Assembly (NCBI RefSeq): GCF_018006725.1 | Contig: NZ_JAGMXV010000027.1 | Span: forward strand, 1 to 33,842 | DNA length: 33,842 bases | Direction of reading: 5' to 3' | From: Rhizorhabdus sp. | Lineage (GTDB): Bacteria; Pseudomonadota; Alphaproteobacteria; Sphingomonadales; Sphingomonadaceae | In this document: piece by piece, positions 26,860 to 33,842 of the stretch | Layout: the number at the start of each line of letters is the position of its first letter | How positions within the stretch are numbered: the first letter of the stretch is position 1 | Position numbers and translations under genes: made by a program | Notes under the pieces: generated by a model | The model's input: the letters and a program-made list of their open reading frames with translations, nothing else | What the model was told of the DNA's origin: nothing | Databases searched by the model: none

Positions 26860-28881
26860 TTACCAGATCCTGACGCGATCCTGAGGCGACAGATAGAGCC
26901 GCTCGCCCGGTTGCACCTTGTAGGCCGAATAGAAGGGATCGAGGTTGCGGACCACCCAGGCGCGCTGGATCGACGGCGAATGCGGGTCGGTCAGCAGCCG
27001 CTGTCGCAAATTGGCCTCGCGATAGCTGCGCCGCCAGACCTGCGCCCAGCCGAGGTAGAAGCGCTGGTCGCCGGTATAGCCGTCGATCACTGGAGCGGGC
27101 TTGCCGCCGAGCGACATCATATAGGCCTCATGCGCCACCGTCAGCCCGGCGAGATCGGCAATATTCTCACCCTGAGTCAGCGCACCCTGCACGTGGAGGC
27201 CGGGCAAGGGCTCGTAGGCGTCATATTGCTTGACGATCCGGTCGGTCAGCGCCGCGAATTTCTTGACATCCTCCTCGGTCCACCAGTCCGACAGACGTCC
27301 GTGCATGTCGTATTTGGCCCCCTGGTCATCGAAATGATGACTGATCTCATGACCGATGACCGCGCCGATCCCGCCATAGTTGACCGCAGGATCGGCGTTG
27401 GGGTCGAAGAAAGGCGGCTGCAGGATAGCCGCCGGGAAGACGATCTCGTTCATCCCGAAATTGGCGTAAGCGTTGATCTCCATCGGCGTCATATGCCACT
27501 CGGTCCGATCGATCGGTTTGCCGAGCTTGTCGAGATTATGCTGCCATTCGAAGGCGTTGCCGCGCATCGCATTGCCGACGAGGTCGCTGCGATCGATCTT
27601 GAGGGCCGAATAGTCGCGCCACTTGCTCGGATAGCCGATCTTCGGGGTAAAGGCGGTCAGCTTGGCGCGCGCCTTCACCTTGGTGTCAGGCGACATCCAG
27701 CTGAGCGCGTCGATCCGGCGGCCCATGGCTGCAATCACGTTTCGGACCAGTTCGTCGGCTGCGGCCTTGGTCTCGGGCGTGAAGTGCAGCTTCACATATT
27801 CCTGCCCCAGATCCTCGCCCACGAGGTTCTTGACGAGGGTCACGCCACGCTTCCAGCGGTCGCTGTTCTCCGGGGTCCCCGAAAGCACCGTCTGGTTGAA
27901 ACCAAATTCGGCCTCGACGAACGGCTTTGACAGATAGGGCGCATAGGCGTTGAGCGCGGCGACGAGCAGATAATCCTTGAGTACGCCAAGCGGAGCCGCC
28001 TCGATGGCCTTGGCGGTGCCAGCAAAGGCGCTGGGCTGGCCAACGAGAAATTGTTGCTGCTGGTCGAGGCCCGCAGCCTTCAAATAGTCCCCCCAGTCGA
28101 AGCCACCGGCCTTCGCGTCGAAATCCGCGCGGCTCCACTTGTTATAGGTTTTGGTGCTGTCCCTTGAGTCGACCTTGGTCCAGTGGATCTGCGCGAGCCC
28201 GGTCTCGAAGGCGACGATGCGCGCGGCGCGCTCATCCGCCTGTTGCTCCCCGGCAAGGGTCAGCAGACGAGCAAGATAGGCCTTATATTCATTTCGCGTC
28301 TTGGCCAGTGCCGCGTCGTCCTTCAGATAATAATCGCGGTCGGGCATCCCGAGCCCGCCCTGCCGCAAGATGGCGATGTAGGCATCGGGGTTCTTGTCAT
28401 CCTGGTCGACATAGACGGCGAAGGGCGACGATATTCCCTGACGAACGAGATCGCCCATCTTCGCGGCGACGGCGGCCTTGTCAGGCAAGGCGGCGATCGA
28501 TTCGAGCATGGGCTTGAGCGGGGCGATGCCGGCCGTCTCGATCGCCTTCTCGTCCATGAAGCTGGCGTAAAGATCGCCTATCCGCGAGCCCGGCTGCTCC
28601 GCCGCCTTGTCCAGTATCGCGCGACTGCGGCTCATCGAAAGTTCGTCGAGCACCGTGAACATGCCGAAGTTCGAACGGTCCGCCGGAATTGGCGTATTCT
28701 TCGCCCATCCGCCATTGGCGAAGGCGTAGAAATCGTCACCGGGCTTGACTGTCTTGTCCATGCCCTGGGTGTCGAAGCCGAAGCTGCCATAGGCCGGCTT
28801 GCCGCCATCTGCCGCGCACGCGACATGAGGAACCCCTGCCAGCATGGAGCCGGCGACGAGCGCGATTGCAAAGCTTTTCAT
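26860..28881 (-). CDS. M13-family (neprilysin-like) zinc metallopeptidase
   Basis: This 673-residue secreted or periplasmic peptidase has a signal peptide (FAIALVAGSMLAGVPHVACA). The N-terminal M13 domain begins near KPGDDFYAFANGGWAKNTPIP. The C-terminal catalytic domain has NAYANFGMNEIVFPAAILQPPFF, the zinc motif GHEISHHFDDQGAKYD (near residue 510), the third ligand Glu in GENIADLAGLTVA (near 570), and the family's C-terminal NLDPFYSAYKVQPGERLYL. All catalytic residues are present. M13 enzymes cut peptides on the exterior side of the inner membrane; the substrate is unknown. The ATG at 28881 has GAGGAT before it. The longer in-frame extension to 29109 lies inside the DUF2062 gene and is rejected. 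Confidence 0.94.
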   Translation of the reverse strand: MKSFAIALVAGSMLAGVPHVACAADGGKPAYGSFGFDTQGMDKTVKPGDDFYAFANGGWAKNTPIPADRSNFGMFTVLDELSMSRSRAILDKAAEQPGSRIGDLYASFMDEKAIETAGIAPLKPMLESIAALPDKAAVAAKMGDLVRQGISSPFAVYVDQDDKNPDAYIAILRQGGLGMPDRDYYLKDDAALAKTRNEYKAYLARLLTLAGEQQADERAARIVAFETGLAQIHWTKVDSRDSTKTYNKWSRADFDAKAGGFDWGDYLKAAGLDQQQQFLVGQPSAFAGTAKAIEAAPLGVLKDYLLVAALNAYAPYLSKPFVEAEFGFNQTVLSGTPENSDRWKRGVTLVKNLVGEDLGQEYVKLHFTPETKAAADELVRNVIAAMGRRIDALSWMSPDTKVKARAKLTAFTPKIGYPSKWRDYSALKIDRSDLVGNAMRGNAFEWQHNLDKLGKPIDRTEWHMTPMEINAYANFGMNEIVFPAAILQPPFFDPNADPAVNYGGIGAVIGHEISHHFDDQGAKYDMHGRLSDWWTEEDVKKFAALTDRIVKQYDAYEPLPGLHVQGALTQGENIADLAGLTVAHEAYMMSLGGKPAPVIDGYTGDQRFYLGWAQVWRRSYREANLRQRLLTDPHSPSIQRAWVVRNLDPFYSAYKVQPGERLYLSPQDRVRIW

Positions 28882-28946
28882 GAAATCCTCGGTGTATGAT
28901 CTGACTATGACGGAGTGCTTACCATCAAGAGTGTCAGGATCAAACC

Positions 28947-29510
28947 TCAGGACAGGGCTTCTTCCCGGCCACGCTCGCGCTGCTTCCATTTGCGCGCGAC
29001 CCACGCGGTCCAGATGCACCCCGACAGCAGATAGCCGATGGCCGCCGTCACGACCGATATGACGAACAGGCCAGTCACCAGCGCCGGCGCCGCCGACGAG
29101 GCGAGCCACGCGAACCAGTCGGCCAAGGTCGCGCCCTGATTGATCATCACCATCACCGTTCCGACATCGGCCGAGGAATTAACGAAGCGGTTGCCGATGA
29201 CGATCGACAGATAGAGGATGAAGGGCGTCGTCGCAGGATTGCTCAGGAAGGTCATGGCAACGGCGATCGGAACATTTGCGCGGCACGGCAGCGCCAGCAG
29301 CGCCGCCCCGATGATCTGCAGACCGGGAATCATCAGGAAGATGCCTACGATGAGGCCCAGCGCAACGCCACGCGGAACCGAACGCCGGGTAAAGCGCCAC
29401 AGCGACGGCTCCAGAACGCGATGCGCAAATGGCCGTAGCCAGCGCACCTGCTCTAGCGATTCCCTCGTCGGCGCGTTCTTTCGCCACCAATGGCCGATCC
29501 GGTCGAACAT
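28947..29510 (-). CDS. DUF2062 membrane protein
   Basis: This 187-residue protein has the DUF2062 pattern: a basic N-terminus (FDRIGHWWRKNAPTRESL), then SVPRGVALGLIVGIFLMIPGLQIIGAALLALPCRANVPIA and FLSNPATTPFILYLSIVIGNRF. The SNP.TTP motif lies between helices. A further membrane segment is near residues 140-165 (LVTGLFVISVVTAAIGYLLSG), with a positively charged tail. The family has no settled biochemical role. It follows smpB with a 14-base gap and precedes the M13 peptidase gene by 65 bases on the same strand, so dapA-smpB-DUF2062 may form a transcript. Confidence 0.88.
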   Translation of the reverse strand: MFDRIGHWWRKNAPTRESLEQVRWLRPFAHRVLEPSLWRFTRRSVPRGVALGLIVGIFLMIPGLQIIGAALLALPCRANVPIAVAMTFLSNPATTPFILYLSIVIGNRFVNSSADVGTVMVMINQGATLADWFAWLASSAAPALVTGLFVISVVTAAIGYLLSGCIWTAWVARKWKQRERGREEALS

Positions 29511-29524
29511 GCCCCCGACCGCCC

Positions 29525-30007
29525 CTAGCCGCGATCGCGCAGCAGGCGCTGCTGCTCGCGCTTCCAGTCGCGTGCCTTCTCGGTGTCGCGCTTGTCGTGG
29601 AGCTTCTTGCCCTTGGCCAGTGCCAGCTCGACCTTCGCCCGGCCGCGACCGTTGAAATAGATCGACAGCGGGATCAGCGTCATGCCCTCACGCGAAACGG
29701 CGTTGCGCATCTTCTCGATCTCGCGCTCGTGCAGCAGCAATTTGCGCGGACGCTTGGGCTCATGGTTGAAGCGATTGCCATGGCTGAACTCGGGCACGTT
29801 CGAGTTGACCAGCCAGACCTGACCGTCCTTCACCTCGGCGTAGCTTTCCGCGATCGATCCCTCGCCGAAGCGAAGCGATTTGACCTCGGTGCCCGTCAGC
29901 GCGATGCCCGCCTCGAAAAACTCGTCGAGAAAATAGTCGAAGCGCGCCCGCCGATTATCGGCGACCACCTTCTTCTTCTCGAACTCCACAGGACGCGGTC
30001 GGGCCAT
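29525..30007 (-). CDS. smpB: SsrA-binding protein SmpB
   Basis: SmpB binds tmRNA and brings it to stalled ribosomes for trans-translation. The 160-residue protein has the typical [17 protein letters not shown] start, [28 protein letters not shown] (the OB-barrel RNA-binding face), [42 protein letters not shown], and a basic C-terminal tail that mimics tRNA in the decoding centre. ATG 30007 is the common start (MARPRPVEF); an in-frame ATG at 30016 is possible. Family length is about 155-160. The tmRNA gene itself is not in this window. Confidence 0.97.
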   Translation of the reverse strand: MARPRPVEFEKKKVVADNRRARFDYFLDEFFEAGIALTGTEVKSLRFGEGSIAESYAEVKDGQVWLVNSNVPEFSHGNRFNHEPKRPRKLLLHEREIEKMRNAVSREGMTLIPLSIYFNGRGRAKVELALAKGKKLHDKRDTEKARDWKREQQRLLRDRG

Positions 30008-30057
30008 AAATCTCATTCCACCCGCGGACGCGGGCCTTATCGAGGACGATGACAACT

Positions 30058-30075
30058 CCGACCGGAAGCGGTCGG
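30058..30075 (-). terminator. Hairpin between dapA and smpB
   Basis: CCGACCG-CTTC-CGGTCGG on the minus strand is a perfect 7-base stem with a tetraloop, 68 bases past the dapA stop and 50 before smpB. The following AGTTGTC is not a proper T run. It may attenuate or process the transcript between the two genes. Confidence 0.35.
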
Positions 30076-30142
30076 GCGCGTCATCATGATTAAGTAGGCA
30101 TACGAAGCCCAGCCGCAAGCTGTTCCCGAAGACGCCCCGACC

Positions 30143-31018
30143 TTACAGTGCGCCCGCGTGCCGCAGTGCCGCATCGACCGCTGACCGGCTCGCCTCGGAC
30201 GGCCAGGTCATCGGCATCCGCAGTTCGGCCGGGAAGTCCGGATACGTAACGCTCAGCGCATATTTGACCGGGCCCGGCGATGCATCGGTGAATAGAGCGG
30301 CGTGCAGCGGGAACAGCTTGTCCTGCAGTGCGAGGGCATCCTTCCAGCGGTCTTCCAGGCAGGCCGCCTGGAACTGCGCGCACAGGCCCGGCAGCACGTT
30401 GGCGGTGACCGAGATGCAGCCCCGGCCGCCCATCGCCATGAAGCCAAGCGCCATATCGTCATTGCCCGACAGCTGGCAGAAATCGGGGCCGCAATGCAGC
30501 CGCTGTGCAGAAACCCGTTCGACCTTCCCGCTGGCATCCTTGATCCCTACGATACCGGGTAGCTCGGATAATTTTCCGAGCGTTTCCGGCATGATGTCGG
30601 TCACGGTACGGGCAGGAACGTTGTAGACCACGATTGGCAGGCTGCAATGCTCCGCCAGATAGCGATAATGGAGAAGGATGCCGTCCTGGTTGGGGCGGTT
30701 ATAATAAGGCAGCACGACCAGCGCCGCATCGGCGCCGGCGGCCTGCGCCGACTTCATATGTTCGAGCGCGACCAGCGTATCGTTCGATCCGCAACCCGCG
30801 ATCACCGGAACGCGGCCCTTGGCCTGCTCGATACAGACGCGAACGACGTGGTTATGCTCCTCGATCGACATCGTCGCGCTCTCGCCGGTCGTACCGCACG
30901 GCACCAGCGCGCTCGATCCTTCCGCGATCTGCCAGTCGACGAAGGTCCGAAAGAGCTTCTCGTCGAACGTCCCGTCGCGAAATGGCGTCACCAAGGCTGG
31001 AATCGACCCGCTGAACAT
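30143..31018 (-). CDS. dapA: 4-hydroxy-tetrahydrodipicolinate synthase
   Basis: DapA condenses pyruvate with aspartate semialdehyde in the first committed step of lysine and diaminopimelate synthesis. The 291-residue TIM-barrel enzyme shows FSGSIPALVTPFRDG, VPCGTTGESATMS (substrate loop), PVIAGCGSNDT, LPYYNRPNQDG, the catalytic Tyr in VVYNVPARTVTD (near 131), and the Schiff-base Lys in GIVGIKDASG (near 160). LSGNDDMALGFMAMGGRGCISVTAN follows as expected. The ATG at 31018 has AAGGGAG six bases upstream; a GTG at 31021 is adjacent. It is divergent from the lytic transglycosylase gene with 46 bases between starts, so both a cell-wall precursor gene and a wall-cutting gene share one short promoter region. 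Confidence 0.97.
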   Translation of the reverse strand: MFSGSIPALVTPFRDGTFDEKLFRTFVDWQIAEGSSALVPCGTTGESATMSIEEHNHVVRVCIEQAKGRVPVIAGCGSNDTLVALEHMKSAQAAGADAALVVLPYYNRPNQDGILLHYRYLAEHCSLPIVVYNVPARTVTDIMPETLGKLSELPGIVGIKDASGKVERVSAQRLHCGPDFCQLSGNDDMALGFMAMGGRGCISVTANVLPGLCAQFQAACLEDRWKDALALQDKLFPLHAALFTDASPGPVKYALSVTYPDFPAELRMPMTWPSEASRSAVDAALRHAGAL

Positions 31019-31064
31019 CACGCACTCCCTTCACCTCGGCATCCGCAATGGCCATAGTAGCCCG

Positions 31065-33113
31065 ATGACGTCCGTCCGAGAAACGACAGCGCCCCATAGG
31101 TTCGCGCCCCCTCCCCTGTCCAGACGCTCACGCCGCCTTTTTCTGAGCGTCGCGCTGTTGGTCTCTACCGCAGCGATTGCTGCGACGATCGTGCCTCAGC
31201 CAGCGCCGCCGCCTTCGACGTCGTCGCCGGTGCAGAGCGCTCCCGCCTGGCGCGACGATGTCCTGCAAGGCGTGATCGCCGAATGGCGCCGTTTGCAACA
31301 GAGCGATTCCCTGCCGTTCCGCGACTATGCGGCCTTTCTGATGGCGCATCCCGGATGGCCGGGCGAAAGCGCCATGCGGCGCGCGGCAGAACGCCGCATC
31401 GATGCCGGCGGGTTCGACGCCGCCTATCTGATCAACTTCTTCACGCGTTTCCCGCCGCTCACCGCTGCCGGCCAGACGCGCTTCGCCGAGGCGCTCGCGA
31501 CGACCGGCCGCATGGCAGAGGCACGGCGCAATGCCGCCGCCGCTTGGGTCACCAAGGGCCTGACGCAGGACGACGAGGCACGGCTGACCGCCCGTTTCGG
31601 TGCGACCATGACGGTGGCCGATCATGACCGCCGCATGGAGCGCCTGCTGCTCGATCGCGCGACGACACCTGCGGCACGACAACTCGCCAACACCTCGCCG
31701 GCTCGCCGACCGCTTTATTCCGCGCGCCTTGCGCTCGTCCGGCAAGACGCCGACGTGCAGGCGCAGATCGATGCCGCCGGTGACGCTGTGAACCACGATC
31801 CGGGCTTCATGATCGAGCGGGCGCGCTATCTGCGGGACAGGGGCGACAGCATGGCGGCGCGAATCTGGCTCGCCCAGTCGCGCAACCTCACGGCCGCTCC
31901 GTTCGACACGGCCTACTTCCTCGACAATCTGCTGAGCTTCGCCCAGGCGGCCCGCGCCGACAGCCAGTTCGATCTCGCACTCGCCATCGCCAAGCACGCC
32001 GAACAGGCCTTCCCGCCCGGCACGCGCATCCGCGACCGCCCCTTCGCTGAGCGCGACGACTATACCAGCCTGATGTGGCTGGCCGGCACCGTCGCGATGG
32101 AAAAGCTCGGTCGCTTCGACGACGCGGTGACGATGTTCGATCGCTACTCGCGCGCGGCGCAGACCCCCGGTACGCAGACCAAGGGCTGGTACTGGGCAGG
32201 CCGCGCGGCCGAACGCGGGGGCAAGCCCGATTGGGCACGCAGCTACCTCGCCCAGGCTGCGGTTCATGTCGATCAATTCTACGGCCAGCTCGCGACCGAA
32301 CGGCTCGGCCGAGACATCGCGCTGCCGCCGGAGCCTCCGAAGGCGGCGGTATCCGATCAGGCGCGCGCCAGCTTCGAGGCGAGCGAAGTCGTTCGCGCCG
32401 CGCGTCTCTTGGGCCGCGCGGGGGAGTGGAAGGATCAGACCCAGTTCATCCGCCTGATCGCCAACAATGCCTCGAGCGATGCCGACCATATCCTTGCGGG
32501 CGAACTCGCCCGGTCGATCGGACGGCCCGATCTCGGGGTCATGGTTTCGCGCAATGCGCGTACCAGCGGCACACCCGACCCGCTGCGGATCGGCTTTCCC
32601 GAAGTTCCGGTTCCCGAGGCGATGCGCAGTCACTGGACCCTGATCCACGCCATAGGGCGCCAGGAAAGCCAGTTCGACCGCGAGGCCACCAGCAGGACCG
32701 GAGCGCGCGGCATCATGCAGTTGATGCCGGCGACCGCGCGCGAGCAGGCAGGGCGTATGGGGCTGCCTTATGACCCGGCCAAGCTGGGCGAAGTCGGCTA
32801 CAACGTCACGATCGGCTCGGCTTTCTTCGATCGCATGCTCAATTATTATGGCGGCAATTATGTGCTGGCAATCGCCAGCTACAATGCGGGGCCGGGCAAT
32901 GTGAACAAGTTCATCCGTGCCAATGGCGACCCGCGCCTGCCGGGCGTCGATGTCGTCGACTGGATCGAAGCTATCCCCTTCGCGGAAACGCGGGGATATG
33001 TGCAGAAAGTGCTCGAAAATGCGGTCGTCTACGACCTGCTTAACCCGGCGCGGGCGCGAGGCTCCAACCGGAACCGCCTCTCGACCTATCTCGGCAAGGT
33101 GAAACCGGGCTGA
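31065..33113 (+). CDS. slt: Soluble lytic murein transglycosylase (Slt70 type)
   Basis: This 682-residue periplasmic enzyme cleaves the MurNAc-GlcNAc bond of peptidoglycan and leaves 1,6-anhydro ends. A basic N-terminus and one hydrophobic stretch (LFLSVALLVSTAAIAATIV) form a signal peptide or anchor. A Pro/Ser-rich linker leads into a long helical solenoid of TPR-like repeats (about 60-510), including GWYWAGRAAERGGKPDWARSYL. The C-terminal SLT domain has the catalytic Glu in IGRQESQFDREATSRTGARGIMQLMPATA (near 533) and YVLAIASYNAGPGNV, with a final ETRGYVQKVLENAVVY segment. The ATG at 31065 has no strong ribosome site, but upstream codons lie inside the divergent dapA gene. Confidence 0.93.
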   Translation: MTSVRETTAPHRFAPPPLSRRSRRLFLSVALLVSTAAIAATIVPQPAPPPSTSSPVQSAPAWRDDVLQGVIAEWRRLQQSDSLPFRDYAAFLMAHPGWPGESAMRRAAERRIDAGGFDAAYLINFFTRFPPLTAAGQTRFAEALATTGRMAEARRNAAAAWVTKGLTQDDEARLTARFGATMTVADHDRRMERLLLDRATTPAARQLANTSPARRPLYSARLALVRQDADVQAQIDAAGDAVNHDPGFMIERARYLRDRGDSMAARIWLAQSRNLTAAPFDTAYFLDNLLSFAQAARADSQFDLALAIAKHAEQAFPPGTRIRDRPFAERDDYTSLMWLAGTVAMEKLGRFDDAVTMFDRYSRAAQTPGTQTKGWYWAGRAAERGGKPDWARSYLAQAAVHVDQFYGQLATERLGRDIALPPEPPKAAVSDQARASFEASEVVRAARLLGRAGEWKDQTQFIRLIANNASSDADHILAGELARSIGRPDLGVMVSRNARTSGTPDPLRIGFPEVPVPEAMRSHWTLIHAIGRQESQFDREATSRTGARGIMQLMPATAREQAGRMGLPYDPAKLGEVGYNVTIGSAFFDRMLNYYGGNYVLAIASYNAGPGNVNKFIRANGDPRLPGVDVVDWIEAIPFAETRGYVQKVLENAVVYDLLNPARARGSNRNRLSTYLGKVKPG

Positions 33114-33120
33114 TCAGCCC
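33107..33120 (+). terminator. Hairpin containing the slt stop, with a downstream T tract
   Basis: GGGCTGATCAGCCC is a 14-base perfect palindrome that includes the TGA of slt. A T-rich CTCTTTTTCG follows at 33130-33139, about ten bases later. This spacing is longer than in a standard terminator, so the call is tentative. Confidence 0.35.
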
Positions 33121-33299
33121 TGTCCCGATCTCTTTTTCGTTCGACCAAGTCGTTGAGGGAACTGGCAGAATATCCGCTGCGTTGACCGCGCACGCGGGGG
33201 CTGGAAACACGCCGTATCCATGAAGCCGCAAAACCTCTTGTGCGTCGCAACAAAGCGATGCACCATCCACCTGTTCGATGCGAACAATAACGGAGCTGT

Positions 33300-33842
33300 A
33301 TGGCAGGGACAGGCGCTTTCGACGAGATCCGCGGCACTCCGGGCGACCCGGCAGGACGACCCGAGTTCGCGGAATTATTGCAATGGATAGAGGATACGCC
33401 GTCTAGCGAACTCGATCGAAGACAGAAGGCCGCCGAAGCCGCCTTTCGACAACTTGGGATTACCTTTGCCGTCTATGGGGAAGATGAATCGGCCGAGCGC
33501 ATCATTCCCTTCGACATCGTCCCGCGCATCTTCACCGCCCACGAATGGGCCAATCTTTCCGAAGGCCTCGTCCAGCGCGTCGAGGCGATCAACGCCTTCC
33601 TCGCCGACATTTACGGCCCCCGAAAGATCCTCGCCGACAAGGTCGTTCCCGAGGAACTGATCCTTTCCAACCCGCAATTCCGTCCGATGCTCGCCGGAGC
33701 CAAGCCGCCACATGGCGTGTTCGCCCATATCTGTGGCATCGATCTGGTGCGCACCGGGCCCGACGATTTCTGGGTGCTCGAGGACAATGCACGCACACCC
33801 TCGGGCGTGTCCTATATGCTCGAAAATCGCGAAGCGATGCTG
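33300..33842 (+). CDS. Circularly permuted ATP-grasp type 2 protein (5' part, runs off the window)
   Basis: From ATG 33300, with GGAG five bases upstream, 181 codons stay open to the window end. The sequence matches the start of the circularly permuted ATP-grasp (DUF404/DUF407) family: FRQLGITFAVYGEDESAERIIPFDIVPRIF, EWANLSEGLVQRVEAINAFLADIYG, KILADKVVPEELI, and HICGIDLVRTGPDDFWVLEDNARTPSGVSYMLENR. Complete members are about 470-490 residues and are usually followed by an alpha-E (DUF403) protein and a transglutaminase-like protease, a set linked to peptide ligation and modification; that set lies outside this window. The 186-base gap before it holds no gene that I can see. Confidence 0.88.
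   Translation, partial: MAGTGAFDEIRGTPGDPAGRPEFAELLQWIEDTPSSELDRRQKAAEAAFRQLGITFAVYGEDESAERIIPFDIVPRIFTAHEWANLSEGLVQRVEAINAFLADIYGPRKILADKVVPEELILSNPQFRPMLAGAKPPHGVFAHICGIDLVRTGPDDFWVLEDNARTPSGVSYMLENREAML

Overview
The window is a high-GC chromosomal stretch from an alphaproteobacterium, most likely a member of the Sphingomonadales. The protein-level signs are a sphingomonad-type RecA, the CckA hybrid kinase just upstream of recA, a GTTC-N7-GTTC LexA box of the alphaproteobacterial type, and DUF1636 inside a cobalamin operon. Almost all genes are recognisable chromosomal families. I saw no tRNA, rRNA, CRISPR array, insertion sequence, integrase or phage gene.

Left part (1-3874): a small accessory or catabolic region. 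It has the start of a lipoprotein gene, a GntR/UTRA regulator coupled by an ATGA overlap to an MFS transporter, and an AT-rich perfect palindrome in the divergent promoter region. Next are the 5' third of an alpha/beta-hydrolase gene and the 5' half of a GPH-type sugar-symporter gene, joined tail to tail. Both genes are cut at the same point (about 2729-2736), which is the signature of an inversion or chimeric breakpoint. A DUF1330 gene follows.

Cobalamin locus (3990-17398): one long minus-strand operon, btuB-DUF1636-cobT-(alpha-ribazole phosphatase)-cobS-cobC-cobD-cobQ-cobU, sits behind a cobalamin riboswitch (12792-12967). From DUF1636 to cobU every gene start overlaps the preceding stop, mostly by ATGA. 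Upstream lie btuCD on the same strand and a divergent btuF. A second cobalamin riboswitch (17194-17398) leads a short operon of a 25-codon ORF, cobO and bluB. Together these genes import corrinoid through the outer membrane (BtuB) and inner membrane (BtuFCD), adenosylate it (CobO), amidate it (CobQ), attach the aminopropanol arm (CobC, CobD), make the lower ligand (BluB, CobT, phosphatase) and join the halves (CobU, CobS). No corrin-ring assembly genes are present here, so the locus fits salvage plus late assembly.

Housekeeping part (17486-33842): alaS, a membrane-anchored LytTR regulator, an FkbM-type methyltransferase, a GST, a VOC protein overlapping the end of recA, recA with its LexA box, cckA, an M13 metallopeptidase, a DUF2062 membrane protein, smpB, dapA, a divergent soluble lytic transglycosylase, and the start of a circularly permuted ATP-grasp gene that runs off the right edge.

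The least explained items are the tail-to-tail gene truncation near 2730, the DUF1636 protein inside the coupled cob array, the 25-codon ORF with its ribosome-site hairpin behind the second riboswitch, and the AT palindrome beside the GntR/MFS genes.
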